A stretch of DNA of 64,000 nt from the NCBI GenBank assembly GCA_905372355.1, contig CAJPOT010000002.1, forward strand, positions 1 through 64,000, given 5' to 3'. The stretch is from an uncultured Selenomonas sp. Its GTDB lineage: Bacteria; Bacillota; Negativicutes; Selenomonadales; Selenomonadaceae. Of this stretch, positions 17,624-27,776 are shown piece after piece. Made by a program: the position numbers and the translations under genes. Under the pieces are notes generated by a model. The model saw only the letters and a program-made list of their open reading frames with translations. It was not told the origin of the DNA and searched no databases. Every line of letters begins with the position of its first letter. Position 1 is the first letter of the stretch.

Positions 17624-17656
17624 CCTTTGAAATTGGTCCTGTGAGGCTGATAAAGG
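17624..17656 (+). promoter_or_regulatory. PyrR-binding anti-antiterminator loop
   Basis: The leader contains GGTCCTGTGAGGCT (17635-17648), which fits the PyrR RNA consensus AGUCCNGNGAGGYU in all but the first base. It is closed by a CCTTT/AAAGG stem (17624-17628 with 17652-17656). In Bacillus, PyrR with UMP/UTP stabilises this loop and so favours the downstream terminator. No pyrR gene lies in the window, so it must be encoded elsewhere. Confidence 0.85.
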
Positions 17657-17700
17657 AAGCCATAAGGGTGCGGCGGCATGAACCGCATCGTTGCCATGCA

Positions 17701-17740
17701 AAAAAGCTTTCTTATGCCTTGCATAAGAAAGCTTTTTGTC
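17701..17740 (+). terminator. pyr operon attenuator terminator
   Basis: A perfect 17-base stem: AAAAAGCTTTCTTATGC (17701-17717), loop CTT, and its complement at 17721-17737 ending in five T. It lies between the PyrR loop and pyrB, the right order for transcription attenuation. Confidence 0.92.
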
Positions 17741-17766
17741 TTACAAGCACTTAGGGAGTGATTCGC

Positions 17767-18726
17767 TTGAGCAAGAATCCTGTTTCATTACGCGGCAAGA
17801 ACATTTTAGGACTGGAAGATTTCTCATCGGAGGAAATCCAGCTTGTCCTTGATTCTGCCAAAGGCATGAAGAATGTGATCCACAGGGATATCAAGAAACT
17901 TCCCACATTGCGAGGAAAGTCAATCGTCACATTGTTCTATGAGCCGAGCACGAGGACGCGCTCCTCTTTCGAGTTGGCGGGCAAGTATCTCGGCGCTGAT
18001 GTCGTCAATATCACAGCGGGGACGAGCAGCATCGTCAAGGGGGAGAGTCTGCGCGATACGCTGCTGACGGTTGAAGCCATGGGAGTTGACGCCATCGTCA
18101 TGCGCCACAAGGCTGAAGGTGCGGCGGCTTATGCGACACAGGTTGTGTCACCCGTGATCATCAATGCGGGCGATGGAGCGCATGCACATCCGTCACAGGG
18201 CTTGTTGGATTTGTTCACCATCTTGCAGTACAAGAATACCTTGCAAGGGCTGAAGGTCGCTATCATCGGCGACATTTCGCACAGCCGCGTGGCGCGCTCC
18301 GATCTATGGGGCATGCGAAAAATGGGGATGGAGGTTCATCTGGCCGGACCGAAAACATTGCTGCCGCGCTTTCTCAAAGAAGAACCGGGAATCTTCGTGC
18401 ATGAGTGTATAGAAGATGCCATCCGCGATGCTGATGTCATCAATGTGCTGCGCATTCAGCTTGAAAGGCAGAAAGCAGGTCTTTTCCCTTCCATGCGTGA
18501 GTACGCACGCATCTTCGGTTTGAATGAGGAAAGGCTGAAGCTTGCTAAGGAGGACGTACTTGTACTTCATCCGGGTCCGATGAACAAGGGACTGGAAATA
18601 TCACCGCGTGTAGCTTACAGCAGCCATTCCGCCATACAGGAGCAGGTGCAGAACGGCGTGGCAGTTCGCATGGCGCTCTTGGCTCTGGCATTGATGGGAG
18701 GAAAGCAGAATGAAGCAGATCTTTAA
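17767..18726 (+). CDS. pyrB: Aspartate carbamoyltransferase catalytic chain
   Basis: 319 aa. It carbamoylates aspartate in de novo pyrimidine synthesis. The carbamoyl-phosphate site is EPSTRTRSSFE; further signatures are HPSQGLLDLFT and VLHPGPMNKGLEI. No regulatory chain gene (pyrI) is adjacent. I start at TTG 17767: AGGGAG (17753-17758) is eight bases before it, whereas the in-frame GTG at 17758 overlaps that ribosome site. The 3' end overlaps pyrC by 17 bases. Expression is controlled by the PyrR attenuator just upstream. Confidence 0.95.
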   Translation: MSKNPVSLRGKNILGLEDFSSEEIQLVLDSAKGMKNVIHRDIKKLPTLRGKSIVTLFYEPSTRTRSSFELAGKYLGADVVNITAGTSSIVKGESLRDTLLTVEAMGVDAIVMRHKAEGAAAYATQVVSPVIINAGDGAHAHPSQGLLDLFTILQYKNTLQGLKVAIIGDISHSRVARSDLWGMRKMGMEVHLAGPKTLLPRFLKEEPGIFVHECIEDAIRDADVINVLRIQLERQKAGLFPSMREYARIFGLNEERLKLAKEDVLVLHPGPMNKGLEISPRVAYSSHSAIQEQVQNGVAVRMALLALALMGGKQNEADL

Positions 18727-20020
18727 GGGCGGTCGCGTCGTAGATCCGAAGAATGGCGTAGATGAAAAACTGGATATTCTCGTCGAGGACGGCATTGTTC
18801 AAAAGGTTGACAAGAATGTGGTGGATGAAGAGGCCGAAATCGTCGATGTCAGCGGCAAGGTTCTCGTTCCCGGCCTCATTGATATGCACACGCATCTGCG
18901 TGAGCCGGGGCAGGAAGCAAAAGAGGATTTCCTGTCCGGCTCGAAGGCGGCGGCTGCAGGCGGCTTCACGACGGTCGCCACTATGCCAAATACAAGCCCT
19001 GTCGTAGACACCGCCGCCTTGGTGCGCAGTCTGCAGACGCGGGCGAAAGAGGTCGGCCTCGTTCACATCGAAATCATCGGAGCGCTGACAAAGGGACAGA
19101 AGGGCGAAGAGCTTGCAGAAGTGGGCGATATGAGCCTCGCTGGAGCCGTGGCGTTTTCCGATGACGGACACTATGTGAAGTCTGCCAAGGTCATGATGAA
19201 TGGCATGGATTATCTGAAAAATTTTGATAAGATCATCATCGATCATGATGAAGAACTCTCGCTCATCGAAGAAGGTGTCATGAACGAAGGGCATCGCAGC
19301 GCGATGCTCGGCATGAAGGGGCGTCCGACCGTGGCGGAAGATATCGCTGTGGCGCGCGATATCTTGCTTGCAGAATATGTCGATTCGCCCGTCCATGTTG
19401 CGCACATCAGTTCGGCACGTTCTGCCGAGCTTGTGCGCGAAGGGAAGCGGCGCGGTGTCAAGGTCACGGCGGAAGTTACGCCGCATCACCTCATCCTGAC
19501 GGATGCCTGTGTCAATCCGCTGGATTCTTCCACCAAGGTTAATCCGCCGCTGCGTGGGCAGAAGGATGTCGACGCCATGCTTGAGGCGCTTCAGGACGGC
19601 ACGATCGACATCATCGTTTCCGATCACTCGCCGCATGCCGAGGAGGAAAAAGATCGGGAATACATGTATGCGCCGAGCGGTTTTCCAGGTCTTGAAACGA
19701 CGTTGGGGCTTTTGCTGACAGAGCTTTACCACAAGGGGAAAATGGATTTGTCCACGCTCATTGCCAAGATGACTTCAGCGCCTGCTGCATTGTTTCGCTT
19801 GAACGCAGGCAGTTTGGAAGCGGGAATGCCGGCGGACATCACGGTCATCGATCTCGAAAAAGAGTGGGTGGTGGATGCCGACAAGTTCTATACGCGCGGC
19901 ACGCACTCGCCTTATGTTGGGCGTCGCCTGAAAGGCAGAGCGGTGATGACGGTGGTCGATGGCCGCATTGTGATGCGCGATGGAAATGTCCTCGCCTCAA
20001 AAAAGGAGAATGTTGGATGA
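18710..20020 (+). CDS. pyrC: Dihydroorotase
   Basis: 436 aa, the class I (Bacillus-type) length. It cyclises carbamoyl-aspartate to dihydroorotate. The metal site is DMHTHLREPGQE; the histidines in VHVAHIS and the SDHSPHAEEEK motif complete the pattern. The start has GGAGG and lies inside the end of pyrB. The stop overlaps the carA ATG by four bases. Confidence 0.95.
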   Translation: MKQIFKGGRVVDPKNGVDEKLDILVEDGIVQKVDKNVVDEEAEIVDVSGKVLVPGLIDMHTHLREPGQEAKEDFLSGSKAAAAGGFTTVATMPNTSPVVDTAALVRSLQTRAKEVGLVHIEIIGALTKGQKGEELAEVGDMSLAGAVAFSDDGHYVKSAKVMMNGMDYLKNFDKIIIDHDEELSLIEEGVMNEGHRSAMLGMKGRPTVAEDIAVARDILLAEYVDSPVHVAHISSARSAELVREGKRRGVKVTAEVTPHHLILTDACVNPLDSSTKVNPPLRGQKDVDAMLEALQDGTIDIIVSDHSPHAEEEKDREYMYAPSGFPGLETTLGLLLTELYHKGKMDLSTLIAKMTSAPAALFRLNAGSLEAGMPADITVIDLEKEWVVDADKFYTRGTHSPYVGRRLKGRAVMTVVDGRIVMRDGNVLASKKENVG

Positions 20021-21090
20021 AGGGGAATTTGATTTTAGAGGACGGCAGCGCCTTTTCCGGTGAATTGCTGGATGAAGCGAAAGCATTCGGCGAAGTCGTA
20101 TTCAATACGGGCATGACGGGCTATCAAGAGGTTCTGACCGACCCGTCGTATTGCAGCCAGATTGTGACCTTGACGTATCCGCTGATCGGCAATTATGGCG
20201 TGGCGAAAAGCTTCATGGAATCGCGCAAATCCTTTGTCAACGGTTTCATTATAGCGGAGCTTTGTGATGTCGGCAGCAACTGGCAGTCGGAAGGAGCGCT
20301 GGCGGACTTCCTGCGCGAGCAGGGCGTGCCCTGCCTGCATGGCGTCGATACGCGCGCTGTGACGCGCCACATTCGCTCTGCCGGTGCGATGAAGGGCGTC
20401 ATCGTGCCGGAAAACACAACGCAAAAGGAAATCAACAGGATGCTTTCCCGAGAAATTCAAAAGGACGTTGTGGCAACGGTGACGACGAAAGAAACGTATG
20501 TCATGGCCGCGGACAGTGCGGATGCGCTGCGGGTCGTCGTCATGGATTTCGGCATAAAGCAGAACATCCTGCGCTCCCTGCATGAATTTGGCTTCCATCT
20601 CACCGTTGTGCCGGCACAAACATCGGCGGAAGAAATACTTGCCATGAATCCAGATGGCGTATTTCTGTCCAACGGTCCCGGCGATCCCAAGGATGTACCG
20701 GACATCATCGCAGAAGTCAAAAAGCTCATCGGCAAAAAGCCCATCTTCGGCATTTGCCTCGGGCATCAGCTCTTTGCGCTCGCCATGGGAGCCGATACAT
20801 ATAAATTGAAATTCGGTCATCGCGGCTCGAATCAACCCGTCAAAAACTTGGCGATGAACCGCGTGCACATCTCATCGCAGAATCATGGCTTTGCCGTCGA
20901 TGAATCGTCTCTGCAGGGACTGCCGCTGGAGGTCACGCATCGCGCCGTAAACGATGGGACGGTGGAGGGACTGCGCCATACAGAGCTTCCCGTATTCACG
21001 GTGCAGTATCATCCCGAGGCGTCGCCAGGGCCGACGGACAACCGCTACTTATTTGAGCAGTTTCGCGCACTTCTCAAGGAGGAAAAGTAA
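20017..21090 (+). CDS. carA: Carbamoyl-phosphate synthase small subunit
   Basis: 357 aa. It is the glutaminase subunit feeding ammonia to CarB. The N-terminal CPSase_sm_chain domain begins [12 protein letters not shown] and includes [17 protein letters not shown]. The class I glutamine amidotransferase domain has the nucleophile in [13 protein letters not shown] and the His/Glu pair in [10 protein letters not shown]. The true start is ATG 20017 with AAAAGGAG upstream, overlapping the pyrC stop. Two bases separate it from carB. Confidence 0.95.
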   Translation: MKGNLILEDGSAFSGELLDEAKAFGEVVFNTGMTGYQEVLTDPSYCSQIVTLTYPLIGNYGVAKSFMESRKSFVNGFIIAELCDVGSNWQSEGALADFLREQGVPCLHGVDTRAVTRHIRSAGAMKGVIVPENTTQKEINRMLSREIQKDVVATVTTKETYVMAADSADALRVVVMDFGIKQNILRSLHEFGFHLTVVPAQTSAEEILAMNPDGVFLSNGPGDPKDVPDIIAEVKKLIGKKPIFGICLGHQLFALAMGADTYKLKFGHRGSNQPVKNLAMNRVHISSQNHGFAVDESSLQGLPLEVTHRAVNDGTVEGLRHTELPVFTVQYHPEASPGPTDNRYLFEQFRALLKEEK

Positions 21091-21092
21091 CC

Positions 21093-24000
21093 ATGCCAAA
21101 AAAAGATTATTTGAAAAAGGTCATGGTCATAGGGTCCGGTCCGATCATCATAGGACAGGCGGCGGAGTTTGATTATGCCGGCTCACAGGCATGCCGCTCC
21201 TTGAAAGAAGAAGGCCTTGAAGTCGTTCTCGTCAACAGCAACCCGGCAACGATCATGACGGATACGCATATTGCCGACCGCGTTTATATCGAGCCTTTGA
21301 CGGTGGAGTTCCTTGAGGAAATCATCGCCAAAGAATTGCCCGACGGACTCCTTGCTACCCTTGGCGGGCAAGCCGGTCTGAATCTTGCCGTCAAACTCTC
21401 CGAAAAAGGCGTGTTGGAAAAATATCATGTCGAACTCTTGGGAACAAGCCTTGAGGCGATCAAGAAGGCGGAAGATCGCGAGCTTTTCAAGGAAACGATG
21501 CAGAAACTCAAAGAGCCGATTCCGGAGAGCACGATCGTCGAGGATGTGGAATCGGCTGTCGGGTTTGCCAACGAGATCGGCTATCCGCTGATCGTGCGCC
21601 CTGCCTACACGATGGGCGGCACGGGCGGCGGCATTGCCGAAAACGAAGAAGAACTTGTCGAAACGGTCATCAAGGGACTTAAGTATAGCATGATCGGCCA
21701 GGTGCTCATTGAACGAAGCGTTGCCGGTTGGAAAGAAATTGAGTATGAAGTCATGCGTGACGGCAATGACAATTGCATCACGGTCTGCAACATGGAGAAC
21801 TTCGATCCCGTCGGTGTTCATACGGGAGACAGCATTGTCGTTGCGCCGACGCAGACGCTTTCCGATCATGACTATCAAATGCTGCGCAGTGCGTCGCTCC
21901 GCATCATCCGTGAGCTGAATATCGAAGGCGGCTGCAACGCGCAGTATGCACTCGATCCGAACAGTGATCGCTACTATGTCATCGAGGTCAATCCGCGCGT
22001 CAGCCGTTCCTCGGCGTTGGCGTCGAAGGCGACGGGATACCCCATTGCGAAAGTTTCCGCCAAAATTGCCATCGGCTATTCACTCGATGAAATCACGAAC
22101 GCCGTGACGCAGAAGACAAAGGCGTGCTTTGAGCCGTCCATTGATTATTGTGTAGTGAAGTTTCCGCGCTGGCCGTTCGACAAATTCATTTTCGCCGATC
22201 ACACCCTCGGCACGCAGATGAAGGCGACGGGCGAAGTCATGTCCATCGACCGCAATTTTGAGGGCGCTATCCTGAAAGCGGCACGCTCGCTGGAAATTGG
22301 CGTAAAGCGTCTGCACCTGCCTGAGATGGACGATTGGAGCGACGCGAAGCTCAGAAAATCGTTGTCAAAAATCAATGATGAACGCATTTTCGCAATCGCC
22401 GAAGCATTCCGCAGAGGCATAGCTGATGTAGACGAAATCTATGATATCACAAAAATCGACCGGTGGTTTCTGCGCAAGATCAAGCGCATCGCTGACGTCG
22501 AGATACGGCTCATCCAAGAGGAGATTACCCCAAAACATCTCATAGAAGCAAAAAAAATCGGACTTTCCGACGCGTCCATTGCGGAACTTTCAGGCAAGAC
22601 GATGAATGAAATCCGCACGATGCGCAAGGCGATGAAACTTCTGCCTTGCTACAAGATGGTCGATACATGTGCGGCAGAGTTCGAAGCAATGACGCCGTAT
22701 TATTACTCGACATTCAATGCGCAGGAAGATGAAGTGCAGACGGAAACGACGAAGAGGAAGATCATCGTCCTCGGCTCAGGCCCCATCCGCATCGGACAGG
22801 GCGTCGAATTCGACTACTGCTCTGTGCATTCTGTATGGGCGCTGCGAGAGATGGGCTATGAAGCCATCATCATCAACAACAATCCGGAGACGGTAAGCAC
22901 GGACTTTGACATCTCTGATCGCCTGTACTTTGAACCGTTGACGACGGAAGACGTCTTGAACATCGTCGACAAGGAGCAGCCGGAAGGCGTCATCGTGCAG
23001 TTCGGCGGGCAGACGGCCATCAATCTCGCTGCATCGCTCCAAAAGGCGGGCGTGCATATCTTTGGAACTTCCGTGGACGACATCGATCGTGCGGAGGATC
23101 GAGAGCGCTTCGAAGAAGTGCTGCGCCAAACGAACATTCCTTGCCCCAAAGGAATCAGCGTCACCGATGTGGAATCTGCTGTCGAAGGCGCCGCTGCCAT
23201 CGGCTATCCCGTCATGGTGCGACCGTCCTATGTCCTCGGCGGCAGGGCGATGGAGATCGTCTACAAGGAAGAGGAGCTGCGCGACTACTTGAACCGCGCG
23301 GTCAAGGTCACGCCCGATCATCCCGTTCTCGTTGATCGCTATATGCAGGGAACGGAAGTCGAAGTTGACGGTATATGCGACGGTGTGACGGTTGTCATCC
23401 CAGGCATCATGGAGCATATCGAGCGCGCCGGCGTCCATTCGGGTGACAGCATCGCCGTCTATCCACCGCAGACGCTTCCCGCACGTGTTCTTTACACCAT
23501 CATCGACTATACGAAGAGACTGGCATTGAACCTCCATGTCAAGGGGCTGCTCAACATCCAATACGTCGTGGTCAACGATGAGGTCTATGTCATCGAGGTC
23601 AATCCGCGTTCGAGCCGCACCGTTCCTTTTTTGAGCAAGGTCACGGATGTGAAGATGGTCAATTTGGCGACGCGTGCAGCCATGGGGCACTCTTTGGAGA
23701 AGATGGGCTACTTCTCCGGTCTTGTGCCGCCCAAACCGTACGTTGCCGTCAAAGCTCCCGTATTTTCCTTTGCCAAAATGCAGGATGTCGATATTTCCCT
23801 CGGACCGGAGATGAAATCTACGGGCGAGGTCATGGGAATCGACTATCACTACGCACGAGCGCTCTACAAGGCGATTACGGGCGCAGGCATGAACATGCCG
23901 AAGAACGGCCGCATCCTTTTCACTGTTGCAGATAAGGACAAAGAGGAGTTGAAGCAACTGGCGAAGGCTTTCTCCGAGCTGGGCTTCCAGATTGCTGCGA

Positions 24001-24323
24001 CGGAAGGAACGGCGCGTGCCATACAATCCGTCGGAATAGACTCAGATGTGGTGGGAAAAGTGCATGAGCGCAGTACGGACATCATCCAGATGATCAAGAC
24101 CGGTCAGATTCAAATGGTTGTCAATACGCTTACGCAAGGCAAGGGTTCTGCGCGTGACGGCTTCAAGATTCGCCGTGCGACGGTGGAACACGGCATCGTC
24201 TGCCTGACCTCGTTGGATACGGCGTGGGAAGTGCTTCGCGTGCTCTCCTTCATGCAGCAGCGTCGTCTTGTCTATGCTTTGGCATTGCAAGATTATGTCG
24301 GCGGCGGCGACGACCTCGCGTGA
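21093..24323 (+). CDS. carB: Carbamoyl-phosphate synthase large subunit
   Basis: 1076 aa, full length. Two homologous ATP-grasp halves are visible: the first starts [20 protein letters not shown], the second [20 protein letters not shown] near residue 553. The oligomerisation domain lies between them. The C-terminal MGS-type regulatory domain (about 940-1076, [13 protein letters not shown] on) normally binds UMP or other effectors. It makes carbamoyl phosphate for pyrB. GGAGG precedes the ATG. Confidence 0.96.
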   Translation: MPKKDYLKKVMVIGSGPIIIGQAAEFDYAGSQACRSLKEEGLEVVLVNSNPATIMTDTHIADRVYIEPLTVEFLEEIIAKELPDGLLATLGGQAGLNLAVKLSEKGVLEKYHVELLGTSLEAIKKAEDRELFKETMQKLKEPIPESTIVEDVESAVGFANEIGYPLIVRPAYTMGGTGGGIAENEEELVETVIKGLKYSMIGQVLIERSVAGWKEIEYEVMRDGNDNCITVCNMENFDPVGVHTGDSIVVAPTQTLSDHDYQMLRSASLRIIRELNIEGGCNAQYALDPNSDRYYVIEVNPRVSRSSALASKATGYPIAKVSAKIAIGYSLDEITNAVTQKTKACFEPSIDYCVVKFPRWPFDKFIFADHTLGTQMKATGEVMSIDRNFEGAILKAARSLEIGVKRLHLPEMDDWSDAKLRKSLSKINDERIFAIAEAFRRGIADVDEIYDITKIDRWFLRKIKRIADVEIRLIQEEITPKHLIEAKKIGLSDASIAELSGKTMNEIRTMRKAMKLLPCYKMVDTCAAEFEAMTPYYYSTFNAQEDEVQTETTKRKIIVLGSGPIRIGQGVEFDYCSVHSVWALREMGYEAIIINNNPETVSTDFDISDRLYFEPLTTEDVLNIVDKEQPEGVIVQFGGQTAINLAASLQKAGVHIFGTSVDDIDRAEDRERFEEVLRQTNIPCPKGISVTDVESAVEGAAAIGYPVMVRPSYVLGGRAMEIVYKEEELRDYLNRAVKVTPDHPVLVDRYMQGTEVEVDGICDGVTVVIPGIMEHIERAGVHSGDSIAVYPPQTLPARVLYTIIDYTKRLALNLHVKGLLNIQYVVVNDEVYVIEVNPRSSRTVPFLSKVTDVKMVNLATRAAMGHSLEKMGYFSGLVPPKPYVAVKAPVFSFAKMQDVDISLGPEMKSTGEVMGIDYHYARALYKAITGAGMNMPKNGRILFTVADKDKEELKQLAKAFSELGFQIAATEGTARAIQSVGIDSDVVGKVHERSTDIIQMIKTGQIQMVVNTLTQGKGSARDGFKIRRATVEHGIVCLTSLDTAWEVLRVLSFMQQRRLVYALALQDYVGGGDDLA

Positions 24324-24329
24324 GTCGTC

Positions 24330-24358
24330 TTGTCGGCAGCAAAGTTTTATAGTACAAT
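24330..24358 (+). promoter_or_regulatory. Possible internal promoter before pyrF
   Basis: TTGTCG (24330-24335), 17 bases, TACAAT (24353-24358) in the 59-base gap between carB and pyrF. This gap sits where pyrK and pyrD are found in many Firmicutes operons. Confidence 0.45.
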
Positions 24359-24382
24359 GGGAGAAAGTGGGAGGGATAGGAA

Positions 24383-25102
24383 ATGACAGATGAACGATTG
24401 ATTGTAGCTTTGGATGTTCATTCCATGGATGAGGTTCATAACCTTGTCGAAACTCTGGGCGACAGTGTGGGATTCTACAAGGTTGGCATGGAGCTTTTTT
24501 ACAGCATGGGCGACGAGGTGATCGCGTACCTTAAGGACAAGGGCAAGAAGGTGTTCCTCGATCTCAAGCTCCATGATATTCCCAATACGGTTGCTAATGC
24601 TCTGCGCGTCTTGACGCATCTGGGCGTCGATATGATCAACGTCCACGCTACGGGCGGAATGGTCATGATGGAGAAGGCGCTCGAAGCGGTCAAGGATGAG
24701 GCAGAAAAGCTCGGCATTGAAAGGCCCAAGCTTGTCGCCGTGACGATTTTGAGCAGCATCAGCCTGAAGGATTGGAGCAGGATGTGGCCGGATATGGATC
24801 TTGACGATCAGGCGGTTCATATGGCAAAGCTCGTGCAGGAAGCAGGTCTTGATGGCGTCGTCTCCTCGCCAATGGAAGCGGAAACCATTCGACAGGCATG
24901 CGGCGAGGACTTTTTGATTGTCACGCCTGGAGTGCGTCCCGCAGGCACAGCCATCAACGATCAAAGCCGCATCACGACGCCGGCAATTGCCCTGAGCAGC
25001 GGCGCCACGCACCTCGTTGTCGGACGTCCGATTCGTTCGGCGCTCAATCCCAAACATGCTGCGGAAAACATCCTGAAGGAAATGGGGAGCGTGAAGTCAT
25101 GA
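24383..25102 (+). CDS. pyrF: Orotidine 5'-phosphate decarboxylase
   Basis: 239 aa. The catalytic block is FLDLKLHDIPNTV with its Asp/Lys set; VVGRPI near the end binds phosphate. It converts OMP to UMP, the last step of the pathway. GGGAGGG lies upstream of the ATG. The stop overlaps the pyrE start by four bases. Confidence 0.96.
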   Translation: MTDERLIVALDVHSMDEVHNLVETLGDSVGFYKVGMELFYSMGDEVIAYLKDKGKKVFLDLKLHDIPNTVANALRVLTHLGVDMINVHATGGMVMMEKALEAVKDEAEKLGIERPKLVAVTILSSISLKDWSRMWPDMDLDDQAVHMAKLVQEAGLDGVVSSPMEAETIRQACGEDFLIVTPGVRPAGTAINDQSRITTPAIALSSGATHLVVGRPIRSALNPKHAAENILKEMGSVKS

Positions 25103-25674
25103 CGGAAGCTGAAGTCAAGGACTTGCTGACAAAGACCAACGCCATCATGCACGGGCATTTTCTCCTAACCTCGGGATTGCACAGTCCGCATTATGTGGAG
25201 AAGTTCAATGTACTGCAGCATCCGAAATATACGGAACTTCTGTGCAGAGCGATGGCGGAAAAATTCAAAGATCAGAATATTGATACGGTTGTAGGACCTG
25301 TGACGGGTGGTATTCTCCTGGCACACGAAACAGGAAAAGCGCTTGGCACGAGAGCCATTTTCACGGAACGTGAGAATGGAAAAATGACGTTTCGCCGTGG
25401 TTTCTCGCTGAAAAAAGGGGAGCGTGTCCTGATTGTAGAAGACATCGTCACGACGGGCGGCTCCATCAAAGAAGTCATCGATGTGGTGCGCGAATTCGGG
25501 GGGATTCCCGTGGCTGTAGCCATGCTTGTGGATCGCAGCAACGGCAAGGTGCAATTCGACGGGGTACCGTGTACGGCGCTTCTGCACATGGATGTCGAAG
25601 CGTACGCGCCGGAGGAATGCCCGCTCTGTAAAGAGGGGACGCCTTTGACGAAGCGCGGCAGGACTGGAAAATAA
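25099..25674 (+). CDS. pyrE: Orotate phosphoribosyltransferase
   Basis: 191 aa. The PRPP motif is VLIVEDIVTTGGSI, and the N-terminal part has HFLLTSGLHSPHYVEKF. The C-terminal tail holds a CPLC pair typical of one subgroup of these enzymes. It makes OMP from orotate. The reading frame is open far upstream inside pyrF; ATG 25099, overlapping the pyrF stop, is the coupled start. It ends the operon before a long hairpin. Confidence 0.95.
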   Translation: MTEAEVKDLLTKTNAIMHGHFLLTSGLHSPHYVEKFNVLQHPKYTELLCRAMAEKFKDQNIDTVVGPVTGGILLAHETGKALGTRAIFTERENGKMTFRRGFSLKKGERVLIVEDIVTTGGSIKEVIDVVREFGGIPVAVAMLVDRSNGKVQFDGVPCTALLHMDVEAYAPEECPLCKEGTPLTKRGRTGK

Positions 25675-25682
25675 CTGTGACG

Positions 25683-25721
25683 GAAGAAGACAGGAGCGCG
25701 GCGGCGCCTCCTGTCTTCTTC
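25683..25721 (+). terminator. Terminator-like hairpin after pyrE
   Basis: Perfect 14-base stem GAAGAAGACAGGAG/CTCCTGTCTTCTTC around a GC-rich loop. Only a weak T run (ATATTTT) follows, so termination may be partial. Confidence 0.65.
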
Positions 25722-25746
25722 ACATATTTTGATCTGGGAGACTGTT

Positions 25747-26436
25747 TTGAAAGAAGAAACTATTCAACAAGTCGAAACGGATGTTTGTGATTGGGCATAT
25801 CTGAAACGACTTCCTCCAATACTTGAAGGTTTTTCTTATCGAAAGGATATGCATGTCGAGGAGGACATATATGCGTTGTTTTCCTATGAGAACAACGCCA
25901 TGCATCGTGCCGCTTCGGCATATTATCATGAAGAAACGAAGGAATATAAGCTGAGCGTGCAGATTGGTCTGACGAATTTTTGCCGCATCGAGTTTATCGC
26001 TCCGAATATTGCTGCTTTTGAAAAACGCCTTGATGAGCATTTGAGGAAGCTGCTTGTGGAACTGGTTACATTCGACCCGAAGACCATCAGCAGCATTGTA
26101 TGCAAGAAAAAAATTATGGAATGGGAATACGGAAGGAGCCTTCCCACTGAATTGGAGGGCTTCGAGCTGTTCATTGCGCCGGAAAAGCCTCTGAAAATCA
26201 CAAATGGCTCGTATATCATCTTGGATTATTCTGACTTTTCCATCGCGAGCAACTTCGTCATTTATTACAATATTTTTCGCGATGAATTTTTCGGTGAGGG
26301 AAGGGTGCATGGCATTCCTGAAATCAATTACCTGTTTGATTCACACGATCTTGCAGGACTCGCCACAAAGCTGGAACATCATCTTGCTGCACGTCTGCAA
26401 GATATTCGACAAAAGGCAACGGAACAACAAGGATAG
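25747..26436 (+). CDS. Conserved-looking hypothetical protein
   Basis: 229 aa from TTG 25747, which has GGGAG six bases upstream; another TTG at 25729 is in frame without a good site. No signal peptide or membrane helix is seen. The sequence is rich in aromatic and acidic residues (DWAYLKRLPPILEGF, EFFGEGRVHGIPEINYLF) and looks like a compact cytoplasmic alpha/beta protein. I do not recognise a family. It lies between the pyr operon and the YnbB-like gene, 15 bases before the latter, so the two may be co-transcribed. Confidence 0.6.
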   Translation: MKEETIQQVETDVCDWAYLKRLPPILEGFSYRKDMHVEEDIYALFSYENNAMHRAASAYYHEETKEYKLSVQIGLTNFCRIEFIAPNIAAFEKRLDEHLRKLLVELVTFDPKTISSIVCKKKIMEWEYGRSLPTELEGFELFIAPEKPLKITNGSYIILDYSDFSIASNFVIYYNIFRDEFFGEGRVHGIPEINYLFDSHDLAGLATKLEHHLAARLQDIRQKATEQQG

Positions 26437-26451
26437 GAGGAATTCCCTTTC

Positions 26452-27699
26452 ATGTCGTTTTCAAAAGAACTTCTTACATTGAAGGAACGCATCTTGGACG
26501 AACTTGCGCCTTCCTTTCGAAGAATCGAGCAAATGAGCGAAGAAAACACCTTGAAAGTTCTTACTGCAATGCGCGAATGCAAGGTGTCCGATATACACTT
26601 CAATACATCATCGGGATATGCCTATGATGATATTGGCAGGAGCAAACTTGAAGAACTTTATGCAAAGGTCTTTGCCGCAGAAAGCGCTTTGGTGCGCACG
26701 CAGTTTGTTTCCGGTACGCATGCTCTGGCTACCGTTCTCTTCGGCATTTTGCGTCCTGGCGATAAAATTGTATCACTGACAGGGACGCCTTACGATACCA
26801 TGCAGACGGTCATCGGCTATACGGCGTCCAGTTCAGGCTCCTTGAAAGAGTATGGCATCCTTTACGATGAACTCCCCTTGACCGAAGGGCGCGTGGATGT
26901 GGAAAGAATTGCCGATGTGCTCGATGAACGAACCAAGATGGTCTTGATCCAGCGCTCACGCGGCTACAGCAAACGCCCTACATTGCTCATCGAAGATATT
27001 CGAGAAATTTGCCATCAAGTCCATCGTCTCAGACCCGACTGTATTTGCTTCGTTGACAACTGCTACGGCGAGTTCGTGGAATCCCTTGAGCCGACGCAAG
27101 CAGGCGCCGACATCATGGCCGGCTCCCTGATCAAGAATCCGGGCGGAGGACTTGCGCCCACAGGCGGTTATATCGTTGGCCGCGAGGATCTCGTAGAGCT
27201 TGCTTCCTATCGCCTGACAGCTCCAGGCATGGGGGCAGAATTGGGGGCATCTCTCGTCAACAACCGTCTGTTCTTCCAAGGTTTGTTTCTTGCTCCTCAT
27301 GTGGTATCTCAGGCACTCAAAGGCGCGTTATTTGCTGCAGGTATTTTTGAAAACCTTGGTTATATGACATATCCGAGAATAAGCGACGAGAGGGGAGACA
27401 TCATCCAAGCAATCGAACTTGGCACAGCGGAAAAACTCGTGGCGTTCTGCAGCGGCGTCCAAAAGTACTCGCCAGTTGATTCCTTCGTAAAACCCGAGCC
27501 CTGGGATATGCCGGGATATACGGATCAAATCATCATGGCGGCAGGAACCTTCGTGCAAGGTGCGTCCATCGAATTCAGCGCCGATGGGCCTTTGAGACCG
27601 CCGTACAATGTCTATCTGCAAGGCGGTCTGACCTTTGAGCAAGTCATGTTCGGCATTCTGGGAGCCGCCGAAGAAATCAGGCAGCTTTCTGCAGAATAA
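26452..27699 (+). CDS. PLP-dependent enzyme of the YnbB/aluminium resistance family
   Basis: 415 aa. A Cys/Met metabolism type PLP fold: VRTQFVSGTHALATVLFG at the cofactor phosphate site, FVDNCYGEFVE for the aspartate facing the pyridine, and AGSLIKNPGGGLAPTGGYI with the expected Schiff-base lysine. Related genes are annotated as aluminium resistance or methionine gamma-lyase-like; the reaction is not settled. GGAGGAATT precedes the ATG. A terminator follows, shared with the convergent lexA. Confidence 0.85.
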   Translation: MSFSKELLTLKERILDELAPSFRRIEQMSEENTLKVLTAMRECKVSDIHFNTSSGYAYDDIGRSKLEELYAKVFAAESALVRTQFVSGTHALATVLFGILRPGDKIVSLTGTPYDTMQTVIGYTASSSGSLKEYGILYDELPLTEGRVDVERIADVLDERTKMVLIQRSRGYSKRPTLLIEDIREICHQVHRLRPDCICFVDNCYGEFVESLEPTQAGADIMAGSLIKNPGGGLAPTGGYIVGREDLVELASYRLTAPGMGAELGASLVNNRLFFQGLFLAPHVVSQALKGALFAAGIFENLGYMTYPRISDERGDIIQAIELGTAEKLVAFCSGVQKYSPVDSFVKPEPWDMPGYTDQIIMAAGTFVQGASIEFSADGPLRPPYNVYLQGGLTFEQVMFGILGAAEEIRQLSAE

Positions 27700-27702
27700 C
27701 GA

Positions 27703-27739
27703 AAACGCCAGCTAGGAATATTTTTCCTAGCTGGCGTTT
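27703..27739. terminator. Bidirectional terminator between ynbB-like gene and lexA
   Basis: Sixteen-base stem AAACGCCAGCTAGGAA/TTCCTAGCTGGCGTTT with a five-base loop, and A or T runs at both sides. It lies between convergent genes. Confidence 0.9.
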
Positions 27740-27776
27740 GGAGACGATACAGCCGTGTTGAATCGTCAATGTTTCC

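Noticed and set aside
17758..17760. GTG as the pyrB start
   Set aside because: It overlaps the AGGGAG ribosome site; TTG 17767 has correct spacing.
22776..24026. 416-codon minus-strand frame inside carB
   Set aside because: Shadow of a high-GC third-position pattern in a fully conserved gene; its product is His/Arg/Asp-rich without a motif.
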